Shown piece by piece: positions 55,901-63,895 of a stretch of DNA of 64,000 bases. Location: positions 310,001 to 374,000 of the forward strand of contig NZ_JAFBGA010000004.1 of the NCBI RefSeq assembly GCF_016909575.1, read 5' to 3'. The position numbers were made by a program, and so were the translations under genes. The stretch comes from Streptomyces sp. HB132 (GTDB taxonomy: Bacteria > Actinomycetota > Actinomycetes > Streptomycetales > Streptomycetaceae). Each line of letters starts with the position of its first letter. Positions within the stretch are counted from its first letter, which is position 1. The notes under the pieces are model-generated. The model did no database searches. It worked only from the letters and a program-made list of their open reading frames with translations, and was not told where the DNA came from.

Positions 55901-55981
55901 TGCCGGTGCGATCGGGCCGAGCAGCCCGCCGATCACGGCGACGGCCACGGCCGTCGCATGCCTCCTGCGCCCGAGCTTCAT
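52973..55981 (-). CDS. Secreted GH84-family protein with altered catalytic motif
   Basis: Secreted multidomain protein of 1002 residues. Signal peptide (about 1-31), then a GH20b/GH84 N-terminal domain (SVWPRPQSIE...). The GH84 barrel (about 190-480) is marked by EGFYGQPW, NRYLYAAGDDPYR, WTGVGVVPKTI and MDNYPVNDY. Helical and beta-sandwich modules follow, then a NEW3-like domain (about 770-830) and an F5/8-type C domain at the end. At the place of the GH84 catalytic Asp-Asp pair this protein has Gln305-Asn306 (FQLQFQNVSYSEW). It may bind rather than cleave N-acetylglucosaminides. GAAGGGG lies before the ATG. Confidence 0.85.
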   Translation of the reverse strand: MKLGRRRHATAVAVAVIGGLLGPIAPAAVAAPAAPVGPATTTEDRAGESRLPSVWPRPQSIEASGEAVPLGTEVTLLADPQADPYAVEALRSLLRGAGVRTVHDALPGKGPVIRLGGTEAGRALRALRAPDRADLPSGGYRLAVGRVGDRPTVAMDGVGEDGLFHGVQTLRRLVEDGTVAGAVVRDWPGTAVRGMTEGFYGQPWTHDERLAQLDFMGRTKQNRYLYAAGDDPYRQSRWREPYPADERAAFRALARKARAEHVTLGWAVSPGQAMCMASDSDVRALTRKIDAMWALGVRAFQLQFQNVSYSEWHCGQDAETFGSGPEAAARAQARVASAVARHLADRHPGAEPLSVMPTEFYQDGATDYRTALAAELDERVQVAWTGVGVVPKTITGRELAGARAAFRRPLVTMDNYPVNDYAQDRIFLGPYTGRDPAVAGGSAALLANAMEQPSASRIPLFTAADFAWNPKGYQAQESWQAAIEDLAGGDATARAALGALAGNSATSLLGGDESAYLRPLLAAFWASRPAAHPADAEAGDEAARELRAAFGVMRRAPEELEPIASGRLREEVRPWSEQLALYGRAGELAVDLLRAQERGDGAAAWRIQLELEPLRKRIGAGTATVGKGVLDPFLDRVLDEAGAWNGTDRETGTVSRDAHGYTVRLGRARPLEAVTTLTRPGSGAADAVLEAHVPGEGWRVLGPLSSAGWTQTAVKGLRTDALRVTVPPARSVLVGPPAPGITRAAPASGAPEVRGLVPWFGDEPVARLALVRDRTDAVIGGGTQRVEARLAGGRPGEVKGAVTAKAPKGIVVKVPKRTTVTRGSRTEVPVDVTVPDGTPAGEYEVPLRFEGEESTLTVRAFPRTAGPDLVRTATASSSGDETPDFPAAAASDGDPETRWSSPVEDGAWWQAELPEPVRLGQVVLRWQDAYASRYRVQVSADGRTWRTAATVREGGGGRESVRMDAKDTRFVRIQGDARATQYGYSLYSVEAYAVAGEDKDAP

Positions 55982-56288
55982 GCCGTACCCCTTCGCCCTC
56001 AGCCGCGCCCCGGCAACGACGTCCGAGCCCATCACCGGGGCGCGAGGGTGTCAATGCGTGTGACCGTTTTGGTTTGAATGCCCGGTGTGTTGTGCGGTGT
56101 GGCGCGTGGGTACCCGGGGGAGAGTCGCCAAGTGGCTGAAAATCGCCCATGCCCGACGCTCATGGGAACGAGGTGTGACCCATGGCACGTCGGGGTCGTT
56201 GTCATAACGCCTGTGTCACGTCCACGCCTGCACCCGCGTCCGCTGGGTAGGTCTGCTGTGTCCTGTTGTCCACGGCCAGGAGGCCAAC
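55982..56288. other. Intergenic region upstream of the repeat ORF and malQ
   Basis: These 307 bases lie between the divergent GH84 and small repeat genes. The section around 56055-56095 is T-rich for this genome (CCGTTTTGGTTTGAATG), which fits a promoter area, but I cannot assign hexamers with confidence. No gene seen. Confidence 0.4.
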
Positions 56289-56621
56289 GTGCCCGCTTCC
56301 GCGCAGCTTCTGCTCTCCGCCCTCTCCAAACAGGTACCGGGCCCCACGGGTCACGACCCGCTGGCAGGCAAGGCGTCCCCGCACTTCACCGCCCCTCCGA
56401 TGATCAGTGAGCTGCCGCTCGCCGACGTCTCCCACCTGATCGGTGAGTCCGCGTTCACCGACAGTGCCCCGCTCATCAGCGAGCCCCCGCTCACCAGTGA
56501 GCCCCCGCTCGCCGACGCCACACCCCTCACGAGCGAGCCTCCGCTCGCCGCCGTCGCCCCTCTGACCAGCGAGCCGACAGCACCCGGCACCGCAGGGGGC
56601 ATGGAGTCCCCAGGAGTCTGA
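56289..56621 (+). CDS. Small Pro/Ser/Glu-rich repeat protein upstream of malQ
   Basis: Possible protein of 110 residues. A GTG start has AGGAGG five bases upstream. After a helical start (SAQLLLSALSKQVPG) the chain is built from imperfect repeats around PL(I/T)SEPPLA, about five copies from residue 36 to 96. There is no signal peptide, membrane segment or known domain. Its stop directly abuts the malQ ATG (TGAATG), so the two would be translationally coupled. It could be a leader peptide or disordered accessory protein; a non-coding leader is not excluded. Confidence 0.5.
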   Translation: MPASAQLLLSALSKQVPGPTGHDPLAGKASPHFTAPPMISELPLADVSHLIGESAFTDSAPLISEPPLTSEPPLADATPLTSEPPLAAVAPLTSEPTAPGTAGGMESPGV

Positions 56622-58763
56622 ATGGGCTTGTCCCGGCTCGCCGCGCTGCACGGCGTCGCCACCTCCTTCTCCCCGTCCGCGGATGTCACGGTGTCCGTCC
56701 CCGACGACACGGTCACGGCCGTGCTCGCCGCGCTGGGCGTCGACGCCGCCACTCCCGCGGATGTACGGAGATCACTCGCCGCGGCCGAATCCGCAGCGGC
56801 CTCCCGACTGCTTCCGCCGACGGTGGTGGCCTGGTCCGGGGAGCCGCTGCCGGCGGCGCTCCACGCACTGCCGCCCGGCGCGGTCCTCACGGTCGACACC
56901 GAAGCGGGGACCACCGGCGCGCGCCTGCGCATGCGGGTGCTCCCGGCCCCCGCGCCGACCGCGGACATGCCGGGGGCGCCCTCCTGGTGGACAGAGCCGC
57001 CCCTGGGCGTCCACCGGCTGACCGTCCGCACTCCTGACCACGGCTCCGTCACCGCCACCCTCGTCGTCGCTCCGGACCGCGTACCCCGACCGCCCGCCCG
57101 CACGCACGGTTTCCTCGTACAGCTCTACTCGATGCTGTCCGCCCGCTCCTGGGGCATGGGTGACCTCGCCGACCTGGCCGACCTGGCCGCCTGGGCGGGA
57201 CGGACCCAGCGGAGCGGTTTCGTCCAGGTCAACCCGCTGCACGCCGCCGTGCCCGGCAGGCCGACGGACCCGTCGCCGTACCGCCCCTCCTCGCGCCGCT
57301 TCCCCGATCCCGTCCATCTGCACATCGAGTCGGTCCCGGAGTACGGCCATGTCGCAGAGCCCGGCAGGGCGGCGCTGGACGACCTGCGTCAGGAGGCCGC
57401 GGCGCTGCGCGAGGCCGTGCTCAACAAGGGTGCGCTGATCGACCGGGACGCCGTCTGGGAGCTCAAGAAGCAGGCCCTGGAGATCGTCCACGAGGTCCCC
57501 CTGACCCCTGGACGCCGTGCCGCCTACTGCGACTTCCTCGCCGCGCAGGGCCGGCCGCTGGAGGACCACGCCCTGTGGTGCGCCCTGGCCGAGGTGCACG
57601 GTCCCGACTGGCGGGCCTGGCCCGAAGGGCTGCGCGATCCCCGCTCCCCGCAGAGCGCCCGCGCCCGCACCGAGCTGCTCGACCGGGTCGACTTCCACTG
57701 CCGGCTCGTCTGGCTCACGGACACCCAGCTCGCCACCGCGCAGAGCGCCGCGCGGGAGTCGGGCATGGCCGTCGGGATCGTCCACGACCTCGCGGTCGGT
57801 GTCCACCCCGACGGCGCCGACACCTGGGCGCAGCAGGAGGCCTTCGCGCACGGCATGTCGGTCGGCGCGCCGCCCGACGCCTTCAACGCCCACGGCCAGG
57901 ACTGGGGACTGCCCCCCTGGCGCCCCGACGTCCTCGCGGCGTCCGGCTACGCCCCCTTCCGCCTGCTCCTGCGCGGCCTCCTCGCCCACGCCGGAGCCCT
58001 GCGCATCGACCACGTCATGGGTCTCTTCCGGCTCTGGTGGGTGCCCCAGGGGCGTCCGCCCACCGAGGGCACGTACGTCGCCCAGGACGCCGAGGCGATG
58101 CTCGCCGTCCTCGTCCTGGAGGCCCACCGCGCCGGTGCCGTCGTCGTGGGGGAGGACCTCGGCACCGTCGAGCCCGGCGTACGCGAGGCGCTCGCCCGGC
58201 GCGGGGTGCTCGGCACCTCCGTGCTCTGGTTCGAGCGTGACTGGAGCGGCACCGGGCGCCCGCTCGCACCCGAGAAGTGGCGCGAGGACTGCGTGGCCAC
58301 GGCGACCACCCACGACCTGCCGTCCACCGCCGCCCGGCTGACGGGCGAGCATGTGACGCTCCGCCACCGGCTCGGCCTGCTCACCCGCGGCCTGGAGCGG
58401 GAACTGGCCGAGGACGCCGCGGACACCGCCGAGTGGCTGGCCTGCCTGGCCAGGCTCCGGCTGCTGCCCGAGGGTGAGGGCGACGAGGAGGGGGCGGTCC
58501 GTGCCGTCCACCGCTTCCTGCGGCGCACCCCGGCGCGGATGGCGGGGATCTGGCTCCCGGACACCGTGGGCGACCGCCGCCCGCAGAACCTCCCCGGGAC
58601 CTGGGACCAGTACCCCAACTGGCGCCTGCCCATCGCCGATGCGGAGGGCCACCCCGTCACGCTGGAGGAGATCACCGCGTCTCCGCGGCTGCACCGGCTG
58701 TTGGCCGTCCTGGCCGACGGCCCGGAGTCCCGTACGGCACCCCCGGGCGCGCGCCCCTCGTAG
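56622..58763 (+). CDS. malQ: 4-alpha-glucanotransferase
   Basis: GH77 amylomaltase of 713 residues that transfers maltosyl or longer units between alpha-1,4-glucans in maltodextrin and glycogen metabolism. An N-terminal actinobacterial extension (about 1-150) with a beta-sandwich precedes the barrel (SMLSARSWGMGDLADL near 168). Catalytic motifs are LRIDHVMGLFRLWWVP (nucleophile Asp), VVGEDLGTV (acid/base Glu) and TTHDLPST (third Asp). AGGAG precedes the ATG. It is followed by a small membrane-protein gene. Confidence 0.94.
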   Translation: MGLSRLAALHGVATSFSPSADVTVSVPDDTVTAVLAALGVDAATPADVRRSLAAAESAAASRLLPPTVVAWSGEPLPAALHALPPGAVLTVDTEAGTTGARLRMRVLPAPAPTADMPGAPSWWTEPPLGVHRLTVRTPDHGSVTATLVVAPDRVPRPPARTHGFLVQLYSMLSARSWGMGDLADLADLAAWAGRTQRSGFVQVNPLHAAVPGRPTDPSPYRPSSRRFPDPVHLHIESVPEYGHVAEPGRAALDDLRQEAAALREAVLNKGALIDRDAVWELKKQALEIVHEVPLTPGRRAAYCDFLAAQGRPLEDHALWCALAEVHGPDWRAWPEGLRDPRSPQSARARTELLDRVDFHCRLVWLTDTQLATAQSAARESGMAVGIVHDLAVGVHPDGADTWAQQEAFAHGMSVGAPPDAFNAHGQDWGLPPWRPDVLAASGYAPFRLLLRGLLAHAGALRIDHVMGLFRLWWVPQGRPPTEGTYVAQDAEAMLAVLVLEAHRAGAVVVGEDLGTVEPGVREALARRGVLGTSVLWFERDWSGTGRPLAPEKWREDCVATATTHDLPSTAARLTGEHVTLRHRLGLLTRGLERELAEDAADTAEWLACLARLRLLPEGEGDEEGAVRAVHRFLRRTPARMAGIWLPDTVGDRRPQNLPGTWDQYPNWRLPIADAEGHPVTLEEITASPRLHRLLAVLADGPESRTAPPGARPS

Positions 58764-58783
58764 GCGTTCGCTACGTTTGCACC

Positions 58784-59014
58784 GTGGACAAGAAGAACGC
58801 TATGCGCGCCGGCGCCGTCGCGGCCGGTACGACGCTGATGATGCTGCTCATGTCGTCCCCGGCCCTCGCGCTGACCCGCGATGACGGTGACGACCCGGGC
58901 CCGGGCCTGAACGTGCTGGAGACCCTCGGCCTCTACGTCGCGGCACCGATCGTCCTGTTCCTCGTGATCGCGGGCCTCGTCATGGTCCTCGACAAGTCCG
59001 AGAAGCAGGCCTAG
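58784..59014 (+). CDS. Small membrane protein with N-terminal signal
   Basis: Small protein of 76 residues with two hydrophobic segments. The first (AGTTLMMLLMSSPALA, about 14-29) looks like a cleavable signal; the second (LYVAAPIVLFLVIAGLVMVL, about 49-68) is a membrane helix, followed by DKSEKQA. The acidic middle (TRDDGDDPGPG) would face outside. The GTG start lies 20 bases after malQ. It is the kind of conserved small membrane protein common in Streptomyces; its function is not known. Confidence 0.75.
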   Translation: MDKKNAMRAGAVAAGTTLMMLLMSSPALALTRDDGDDPGPGLNVLETLGLYVAAPIVLFLVIAGLVMVLDKSEKQA

Positions 59015-59093
59015 AGAGCTCTCCCGAGTGCGCCGCCGGTACCACGTACCGCGCGGCGCACCGGCATGTCCGGGCGCCGGGTAGGTTTCGGCC

Positions 59094-60038
59094 ATGACCG
59101 AGTGGGACGTCAAGAAGCTCCGCATCCTGCGCACCCTTCGTGACCGGGGCACGGTCACCGCCACGGCCGAGGCGCTCCTCATGACTCCGTCGGCGGTCTC
59201 GCAGCAGCTCACCAACCTCGCCGGGCAGCTCGGTGTGCCACTGCTGGAGGCACAGGGCCGGCGGGTCCGTCTCACCGACGCCGCGCATCTCGTGCTCCGC
59301 CACGCCGAGGCCGTCTTCGCCCAGCTGGAGCGGGCCGACGCGGAGCTGACCGGCTACCTGCGGGGCGAGGCCGGCCAGGTGCGCGTCGGAGCCTTCTCGA
59401 CCGCCGTGCCCGCTCTCGTCGTACCGGCCGTGCGGCTGCTGGCGGCCGCGGACCGGCCGGGGCCCCAGGTGCGCGTACGGGAGGCGGAGGCGGCCCAGGC
59501 GTACGACCTCCTGTCGGCCGGTGAGGTGGACCTGGCGCTCTCCCTGGCGGCGCATGCCCCGACGGCCCGCGACCCCCGCTTCACCCTGCTGCCGCTCCTC
59601 GCCGACCCGCTGGACGTGGCGCTGCCCGCCGGCCACCACCTCGCCGGTGCGCCCGCCCTCCGGCTGGCGGACCTCGCCGGGGAGGCCTGGATCTTCGGCG
59701 GCTCAGGCCCGTGGTCCGAGATCACCACGGCCGCCTGCGAGGCCGCGGGTTTCGTGCCCGAGCAGGCGCACAGCGCCGCCGGCTGGACGGCGATCCTCGC
59801 CATGGTTCGGGCGTCCATGGGTGTCGCGCTGATCCCCCGGATGGTCTCCGCCTCGGACCGGCCGCTTGACGGCGTGGCGATGCGGGTCCTTCAGGCGGAC
59901 CGGCCGTACCGCCATGTGGTGGCGGCCGTACGGCAGGGCGCCGAACGCGGCCCGGCCGTCGCCCGGGTGCTGAGCGTGCTCCGGGAGGTGGCGACCGCTT
60001 CCGACCGGCAGGTTGTCGAGCGGAGCCGAGACCGTTAA
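59094..60038 (+). CDS. LysR family transcriptional regulator
   Basis: Regulator of 314 residues. An N-terminal winged helix-turn-helix (LRTLRDRGTVTATAEALLMT then PSAVSQQLTNL, about 10-42) precedes a periplasmic-binding-like effector domain (VRVGAFSTAVPALVVPAVRL near 98). The strand arrangement, 70 bases before allantoicase on the same strand, does not fit the classic divergent LysR-target layout, so its target is open. The ATG matches the family N-terminus. Confidence 0.88.
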   Translation: MTEWDVKKLRILRTLRDRGTVTATAEALLMTPSAVSQQLTNLAGQLGVPLLEAQGRRVRLTDAAHLVLRHAEAVFAQLERADAELTGYLRGEAGQVRVGAFSTAVPALVVPAVRLLAAADRPGPQVRVREAEAAQAYDLLSAGEVDLALSLAAHAPTARDPRFTLLPLLADPLDVALPAGHHLAGAPALRLADLAGEAWIFGGSGPWSEITTAACEAAGFVPEQAHSAAGWTAILAMVRASMGVALIPRMVSASDRPLDGVAMRVLQADRPYRHVVAAVRQGAERGPAVARVLSVLREVATASDRQVVERSRDR

Positions 60039-60058
60039 GCAGAACTGAAAGAACCGTA

Positions 60059-60070
60059 CGAAAACTTTCG
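60059..60070. promoter_or_regulatory. Possible operator upstream of allantoicase
   Basis: CGAAAACTTTCG is a short palindrome (CGAAA/TTTCG around AC), 39 bases before the allantoicase ATG. Its size and place suit a regulator site, but it is short and unsupported by a second copy. Confidence 0.35.
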
Positions 60071-60108
60071 ATGGACCTGATCGTCGGTGCGACGGCACTG
60101 TGGGTCCC

Positions 60109-61254
60109 ATGCCCACCGACGAGATCCAGCCGGAGCACCGTTCCAGCGACCCGCACGCCAACGACGCGGCCCCCTACGGCGGCGGCGACCCCTACGCCGA
60201 CTACCGCCCGGGCGACTTCCCCTTCACCGAGCTGGTCGACCTCGCGGACCGACGCCTCGGCGCGGGAGTGATCGCGGCGAACGACGAGTTCTTCGCCGAG
60301 CGCGAGAACCTCCTGATCCGCGAACCCGCCGTCTTCGACCCCGAGCGCTTCGGCCACAAGGGGAAGATCATGGACGGCTGGGAGACCCGCCGCCGCCGGG
60401 GCGCGGACGCGGAGCACCCCTTCCCGGCCCCCGACGACCACGACTGGGCGATCGTGCGGCTGGGCACGCCCGGGATCATCCGCGGCATCGTCGTCGACAC
60501 CGCCCACTTCCGCGGCAACTACCCGCAGCGCGTCTCCGTCCAGGCGACGGCCGTGGAAGGCGCCCCCGGGCCCGGGGAGCTCCTCGCCGACGACGTGGAG
60601 TGGGAGGAACTCGTCCCGGTGACACCCGTGCGCGGCCACGCCGCCAACGGCTTCGAGGTCACCGGGGGCCGCCGCTACACGCACCTGAGGATCTGCCAGC
60701 ACCCCGACGGCGGCATCGCCCGCCTCCGCGTCCACGGCGACGTGGTCCCCGACCCGGCCTGGCTCGCCGCGCTGGGCACGATCGACCTGATCTCCATCCT
60801 CAACGGCGGCATGTACGAGGACGCCTCGGACCGCTTCTACTCCTCGCCGGCCCAGATCATCCTTCCCGGCACCTCCCGCAAGATGGACGACGGATGGGAG
60901 AACCGCCGCCGCCGGGTCCGCGACACGAACGACTGGGTCCGCTTCCGCCTGCCCGCCCAGGGCGCGGTGCGCGCGGTCGAGATCGACACCGCCTACCTCA
61001 AGGGCAACGCCGCCGGGTGGATCGGACTCCGGGGCCGCGACGGCGTGAGCGGCGAGTGGTTCGAGATCCTGCCCCGCACCCGGCTCCAGCCCGACACCGT
61101 GCACCGCTTCGTCCTGGACACCGAGGCCGTGGTCACCCACGTGCGCCTCGACGCCTACCCCGACGGGGGCGTGGCCCGGATCCGCCTGCACGGCTCGCTG
61201 ACGGAGACGGGCGCGGCCGGACTGGCCCGCCGCTACGAGGAGTCGACGGCGTAG
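60109..61254 (+). CDS. alc: Allantoicase
   Basis: Allantoicase of 381 residues that hydrolyses allantoate to ureidoglycolate and urea in purine breakdown. It shows the expected internal duplication: GKIMDGWETRRRR with IIRGIVVDTAHFRGNYP in the first half and RKMDDGWENRRRR with VRAVEIDTAYLKGNAAG in the second. The first half ends with GGRRYTHLRICQHPDGGIAR, mirrored by VTHVRLDAYPDGGVARIRLH. Allantoinase is not next to it in this window. The ATG at 60109 is used; a GTG nine bases earlier is possible and the ribosome site is weak. Confidence 0.93.
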   Translation: MPTDEIQPEHRSSDPHANDAAPYGGGDPYADYRPGDFPFTELVDLADRRLGAGVIAANDEFFAERENLLIREPAVFDPERFGHKGKIMDGWETRRRRGADAEHPFPAPDDHDWAIVRLGTPGIIRGIVVDTAHFRGNYPQRVSVQATAVEGAPGPGELLADDVEWEELVPVTPVRGHAANGFEVTGGRRYTHLRICQHPDGGIARLRVHGDVVPDPAWLAALGTIDLISILNGGMYEDASDRFYSSPAQIILPGTSRKMDDGWENRRRRVRDTNDWVRFRLPAQGAVRAVEIDTAYLKGNAAGWIGLRGRDGVSGEWFEILPRTRLQPDTVHRFVLDTEAVVTHVRLDAYPDGGVARIRLHGSLTETGAAGLARRYEESTA

Positions 61255-61272
61255 ACGAGCCGAGGAACCGAA

Positions 61273-61302
61273 AGGGGGCGCCCCCTGACGGAGACGCCCC
61301 CT
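61273..61302. terminator. Hairpin between allantoicase and aminopeptidase N
   Basis: AGGGGGCG at 61273-61280 pairs with CGCCCCCT at 61295-61302 across a 14-base loop. A competing palindrome, GGGGGCGCCCCC, lies inside at 61274-61285. The structure stands between convergent stops and can serve both genes. Confidence 0.7.
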
Positions 61303-61318
61303 CGCCGTGCGGGTTCCG

Positions 61319-63895
61319 CTACGCGTTGGCCGCCGCCGCGTCCGCCGCCTGCGCCCTCAGCGCACGCTCCACGCCCGCCCGCGACTCCGACACCAGCCGG
61401 CGCAGCGCGGCGCTCGGCCCTGCCGATTCCAGCCAGGCGTCCGTGGCGTCCAGGGTCTCCTGCGAGACCTGGAGGGCCGGGTACAGGCCGACCGCGATCT
61501 GCTGGGCCATCTCGTGGCTCCGGGTGTCCCAGACGTCCTTGACCGCCGAGAAGAACCTCTCCGTGTACGGAGCCAGCAGCTCACGCTGGTCCGTCTGCAC
61601 GAAACCGCCGATGACCGACTCCTGGAGGGAGTTCGGCAGCTTGTCCGACTCGACGACCGAGGCCCATGCCTCGGCCTTCGCCCCCTCGGTCGGCTGCGCG
61701 GCGCGCGCGGACGCCGCGTGGCGCTCGCCCGCGGCCGTCCTGTCACGCTCGTACTCGGCGGCGATCTCTTCCTCGTCGAGGAGGCCCGTCGCGGCAAGGC
61801 GCTGTACGAACGCCCAGCGCAGCTCCGTGTCGACGGCCAGGCCCTCGATCTCCTGGGTGCCGTCCAGCAGCGACTGCAGGACGTCCAGGTGCAGCGGGCT
61901 GCGCGCCGTCGCGGCGAAGGCACGGGCCCACGCCAGCTGGTGGTCACCGGACGGCTCGGCCGCGCGCAGGTGCGCCAGCGTCGCCTCGGTCCACTGGTTC
62001 AGACCCGCCTCACGCCACTCCGGGGCGGCGTAGAGGTCGAGGGCCAGCTTCACCTGACGGTGCAGCGACTGCACCACGCCGATGTCCGACTCCTTGCCGA
62101 TCCCGGAGAGGACCAGCGCCAGGTAGTCGCGCGTCGCCAGCTCGCCGTCACGCGTCATGTCCCAGGCCGAGGCCCAGCTCAGGGCGCGGGGCAGGGACTC
62201 GGCGAAGTCGCCCAGGTGGGCGGTGACGACCCGCAGGGACTCCTCGTCGAGGCGGACCTTCGCGTACGAGAGGTCGTCGTCGTTGAGCAGGACGACCGCC
62301 GGGCGCGCCGTGCCGGACGGGTACGGCACGGCGGTGCGCTCGCCGTCGACGTCCAGCTCGATCCGGTCCGTGCGGACCAGCTTCCCGGCCCCGTCGAGGT
62401 CGTAGCAGCCGATGGCGATGCGGTGCGGGCGCAGCGTCGGCTCGCCCTTCGCCCCGGTGGGGAGCGCCGGGGCCTCCTGGAGGACGGTGAACGAGGTGAC
62501 GTGGCCGTTCTCGTCCGTCTCGATCTCCGGGCGCAGGATGTTGATCCCGGCCGTCTCCAGCCATGCCTTCGACCAGGTCCTGAGGTCGCGCCCGGAGGTC
62601 TTCTCCAGCGCGCCCAGCAGGTCGGAGAGGCGCGTGTTCCCGAAGGCGTGCGCCTTGAAGTAGGCCTGCACGCCCTTGAAGAACGCGTCCTCGCCGACGT
62701 ACGCGACGAGCTGCTTCAGTACCGAGGCGCCCTTCGCGTACGTGATCCCGTCGAAGTTCACAAGGACGTCGTCGAGGTCCCGGATGTCCGCCATGATCGG
62801 GTGCGTCGACGGCAGCTGGTCCTGCCGGTACGCCCACGTCTTCATCGAGTTGGCGAAGGTGGTCCACGAGTCCGGCCACCTCGAGCCCTCGGCGTCCGCC
62901 TGGCAGGCGATCGAGGTGTACGTGGCGAACGACTCGTTCAGCCAGAGGTCGTTCCACCACTCCATGGTGACCAGGTCGCCGAACCACATGTGGGCCAGCT
63001 CGTGGAGGAGGGTCTCGGCGCGCGTCTCGTACGCCGCGTCCGTGACCTTGGAGCGGAAGACGTACTGGTCACGAATGGTGACAGCGCCCGCGTTCTCCAT
63101 CGCGCCCGCGTTGAACTCCGGGACGAAGAGCTGGTCGTACTTGGCGAAGGGGTAGGCGTAGTCGAACTTCTCCTGGAACCACTCGAAGCCCTGCCGGGTG
63201 ACCGCGAAGATGTCGTCCGCGTCGAGGTACTCGGCGAGCGACGGCCGGCAGTAGATGCCGAGAGGAACGGTCCGGCCGTCCTTCTCGTAGCTGCTGTGCA
63301 CCGAGTGGTACGGGCCGGCGATCAGGGCCGTCACGTAGGTGGAGATGCGCGGCGTCGGCTCGAAGGACCAGACGTCGTCACTGGGCTCGGGCGTCGGCGA
63401 GTTGGAGATCACCGTCCAGCCCGACGGTGCCTTCACGGTGAACCGGAAGGTCGCCTTCAGGTCGGGCTGCTCGAAGCTGGCGAACACCCGGCGGGCGTCC
63501 GGGACCTCGAACTGGGTGTAGAGGTAGGCCTGTTCGTCGACCGGGTCCACGAAGCGGTGCAGGCCCTCGCCGGTGTTCGTGTACGAGCAGTCGGCGACGA
63601 CCTTGAGCTCGTTGGCACCCGCCCGGAGGTGCTTCAGCGTGATCCGGGAGTCCCGGAAGACGGCGGCGATGTCCAGGTCCTTGCCGTTCAGCACGATGTC
63701 GTGCACCGCCGGCGCGACCAGATCGATGAAGGTCTCCGCACCGGCCTCGGCGGAGTCGAAGCGCACGGTGGTGACGGACCGGTAGGTGCCACCCTCCTGC
63801 GCGCCGGAGAGGTCGAGATCGATCTCGTACGCGTCCACGGTCAGCAGGCGCGCCCGCTCCTGTGCCTCTTCGCGGGTCAGATTCGTGCCAGGCAC
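61319..63895 (-). CDS. pepN: Aminopeptidase N (M1 family)
   Basis: Zinc metallopeptidase of 858 residues that removes N-terminal residues from peptides in the cytosol. The N-terminal beta domain is followed by the exopeptidase motif GAMEN (near 262) and the zinc site HELAHMW (HExxH, near 297) with the downstream Glu in WLNESFATY. The long helical ERAP1-like C-terminal domain completes normal length. The start is GTG with AAGGAG eight bases upstream. It is monocistronic and convergent with allantoicase. Confidence 0.95.
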   Translation of the reverse strand: MPGTNLTREEAQERARLLTVDAYEIDLDLSGAQEGGTYRSVTTVRFDSAEAGAETFIDLVAPAVHDIVLNGKDLDIAAVFRDSRITLKHLRAGANELKVVADCSYTNTGEGLHRFVDPVDEQAYLYTQFEVPDARRVFASFEQPDLKATFRFTVKAPSGWTVISNSPTPEPSDDVWSFEPTPRISTYVTALIAGPYHSVHSSYEKDGRTVPLGIYCRPSLAEYLDADDIFAVTRQGFEWFQEKFDYAYPFAKYDQLFVPEFNAGAMENAGAVTIRDQYVFRSKVTDAAYETRAETLLHELAHMWFGDLVTMEWWNDLWLNESFATYTSIACQADAEGSRWPDSWTTFANSMKTWAYRQDQLPSTHPIMADIRDLDDVLVNFDGITYAKGASVLKQLVAYVGEDAFFKGVQAYFKAHAFGNTRLSDLLGALEKTSGRDLRTWSKAWLETAGINILRPEIETDENGHVTSFTVLQEAPALPTGAKGEPTLRPHRIAIGCYDLDGAGKLVRTDRIELDVDGERTAVPYPSGTARPAVVLLNDDDLSYAKVRLDEESLRVVTAHLGDFAESLPRALSWASAWDMTRDGELATRDYLALVLSGIGKESDIGVVQSLHRQVKLALDLYAAPEWREAGLNQWTEATLAHLRAAEPSGDHQLAWARAFAATARSPLHLDVLQSLLDGTQEIEGLAVDTELRWAFVQRLAATGLLDEEEIAAEYERDRTAAGERHAASARAAQPTEGAKAEAWASVVESDKLPNSLQESVIGGFVQTDQRELLAPYTERFFSAVKDVWDTRSHEMAQQIAVGLYPALQVSQETLDATDAWLESAGPSAALRRLVSESRAGVERALRAQAADAAAANA

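Noticed and set aside
56390..56580. Tandem repeats that might be a CRISPR or minisatellite
   Set aside because: Units are short, imperfect, in frame and encode PL(I/T)SEPPLA; there are no regular spacers.
56202..56651. 149-codon minus-strand frame over the repeat ORF
   Set aside because: It runs into the start of malQ, has no ribosome site, and reads as Gly/Arg-rich filler.
56772..58694. 640-codon antisense frame over malQ
   Set aside because: Shadow of the GH77 gene, whose catalytic motifs are all on the plus strand.
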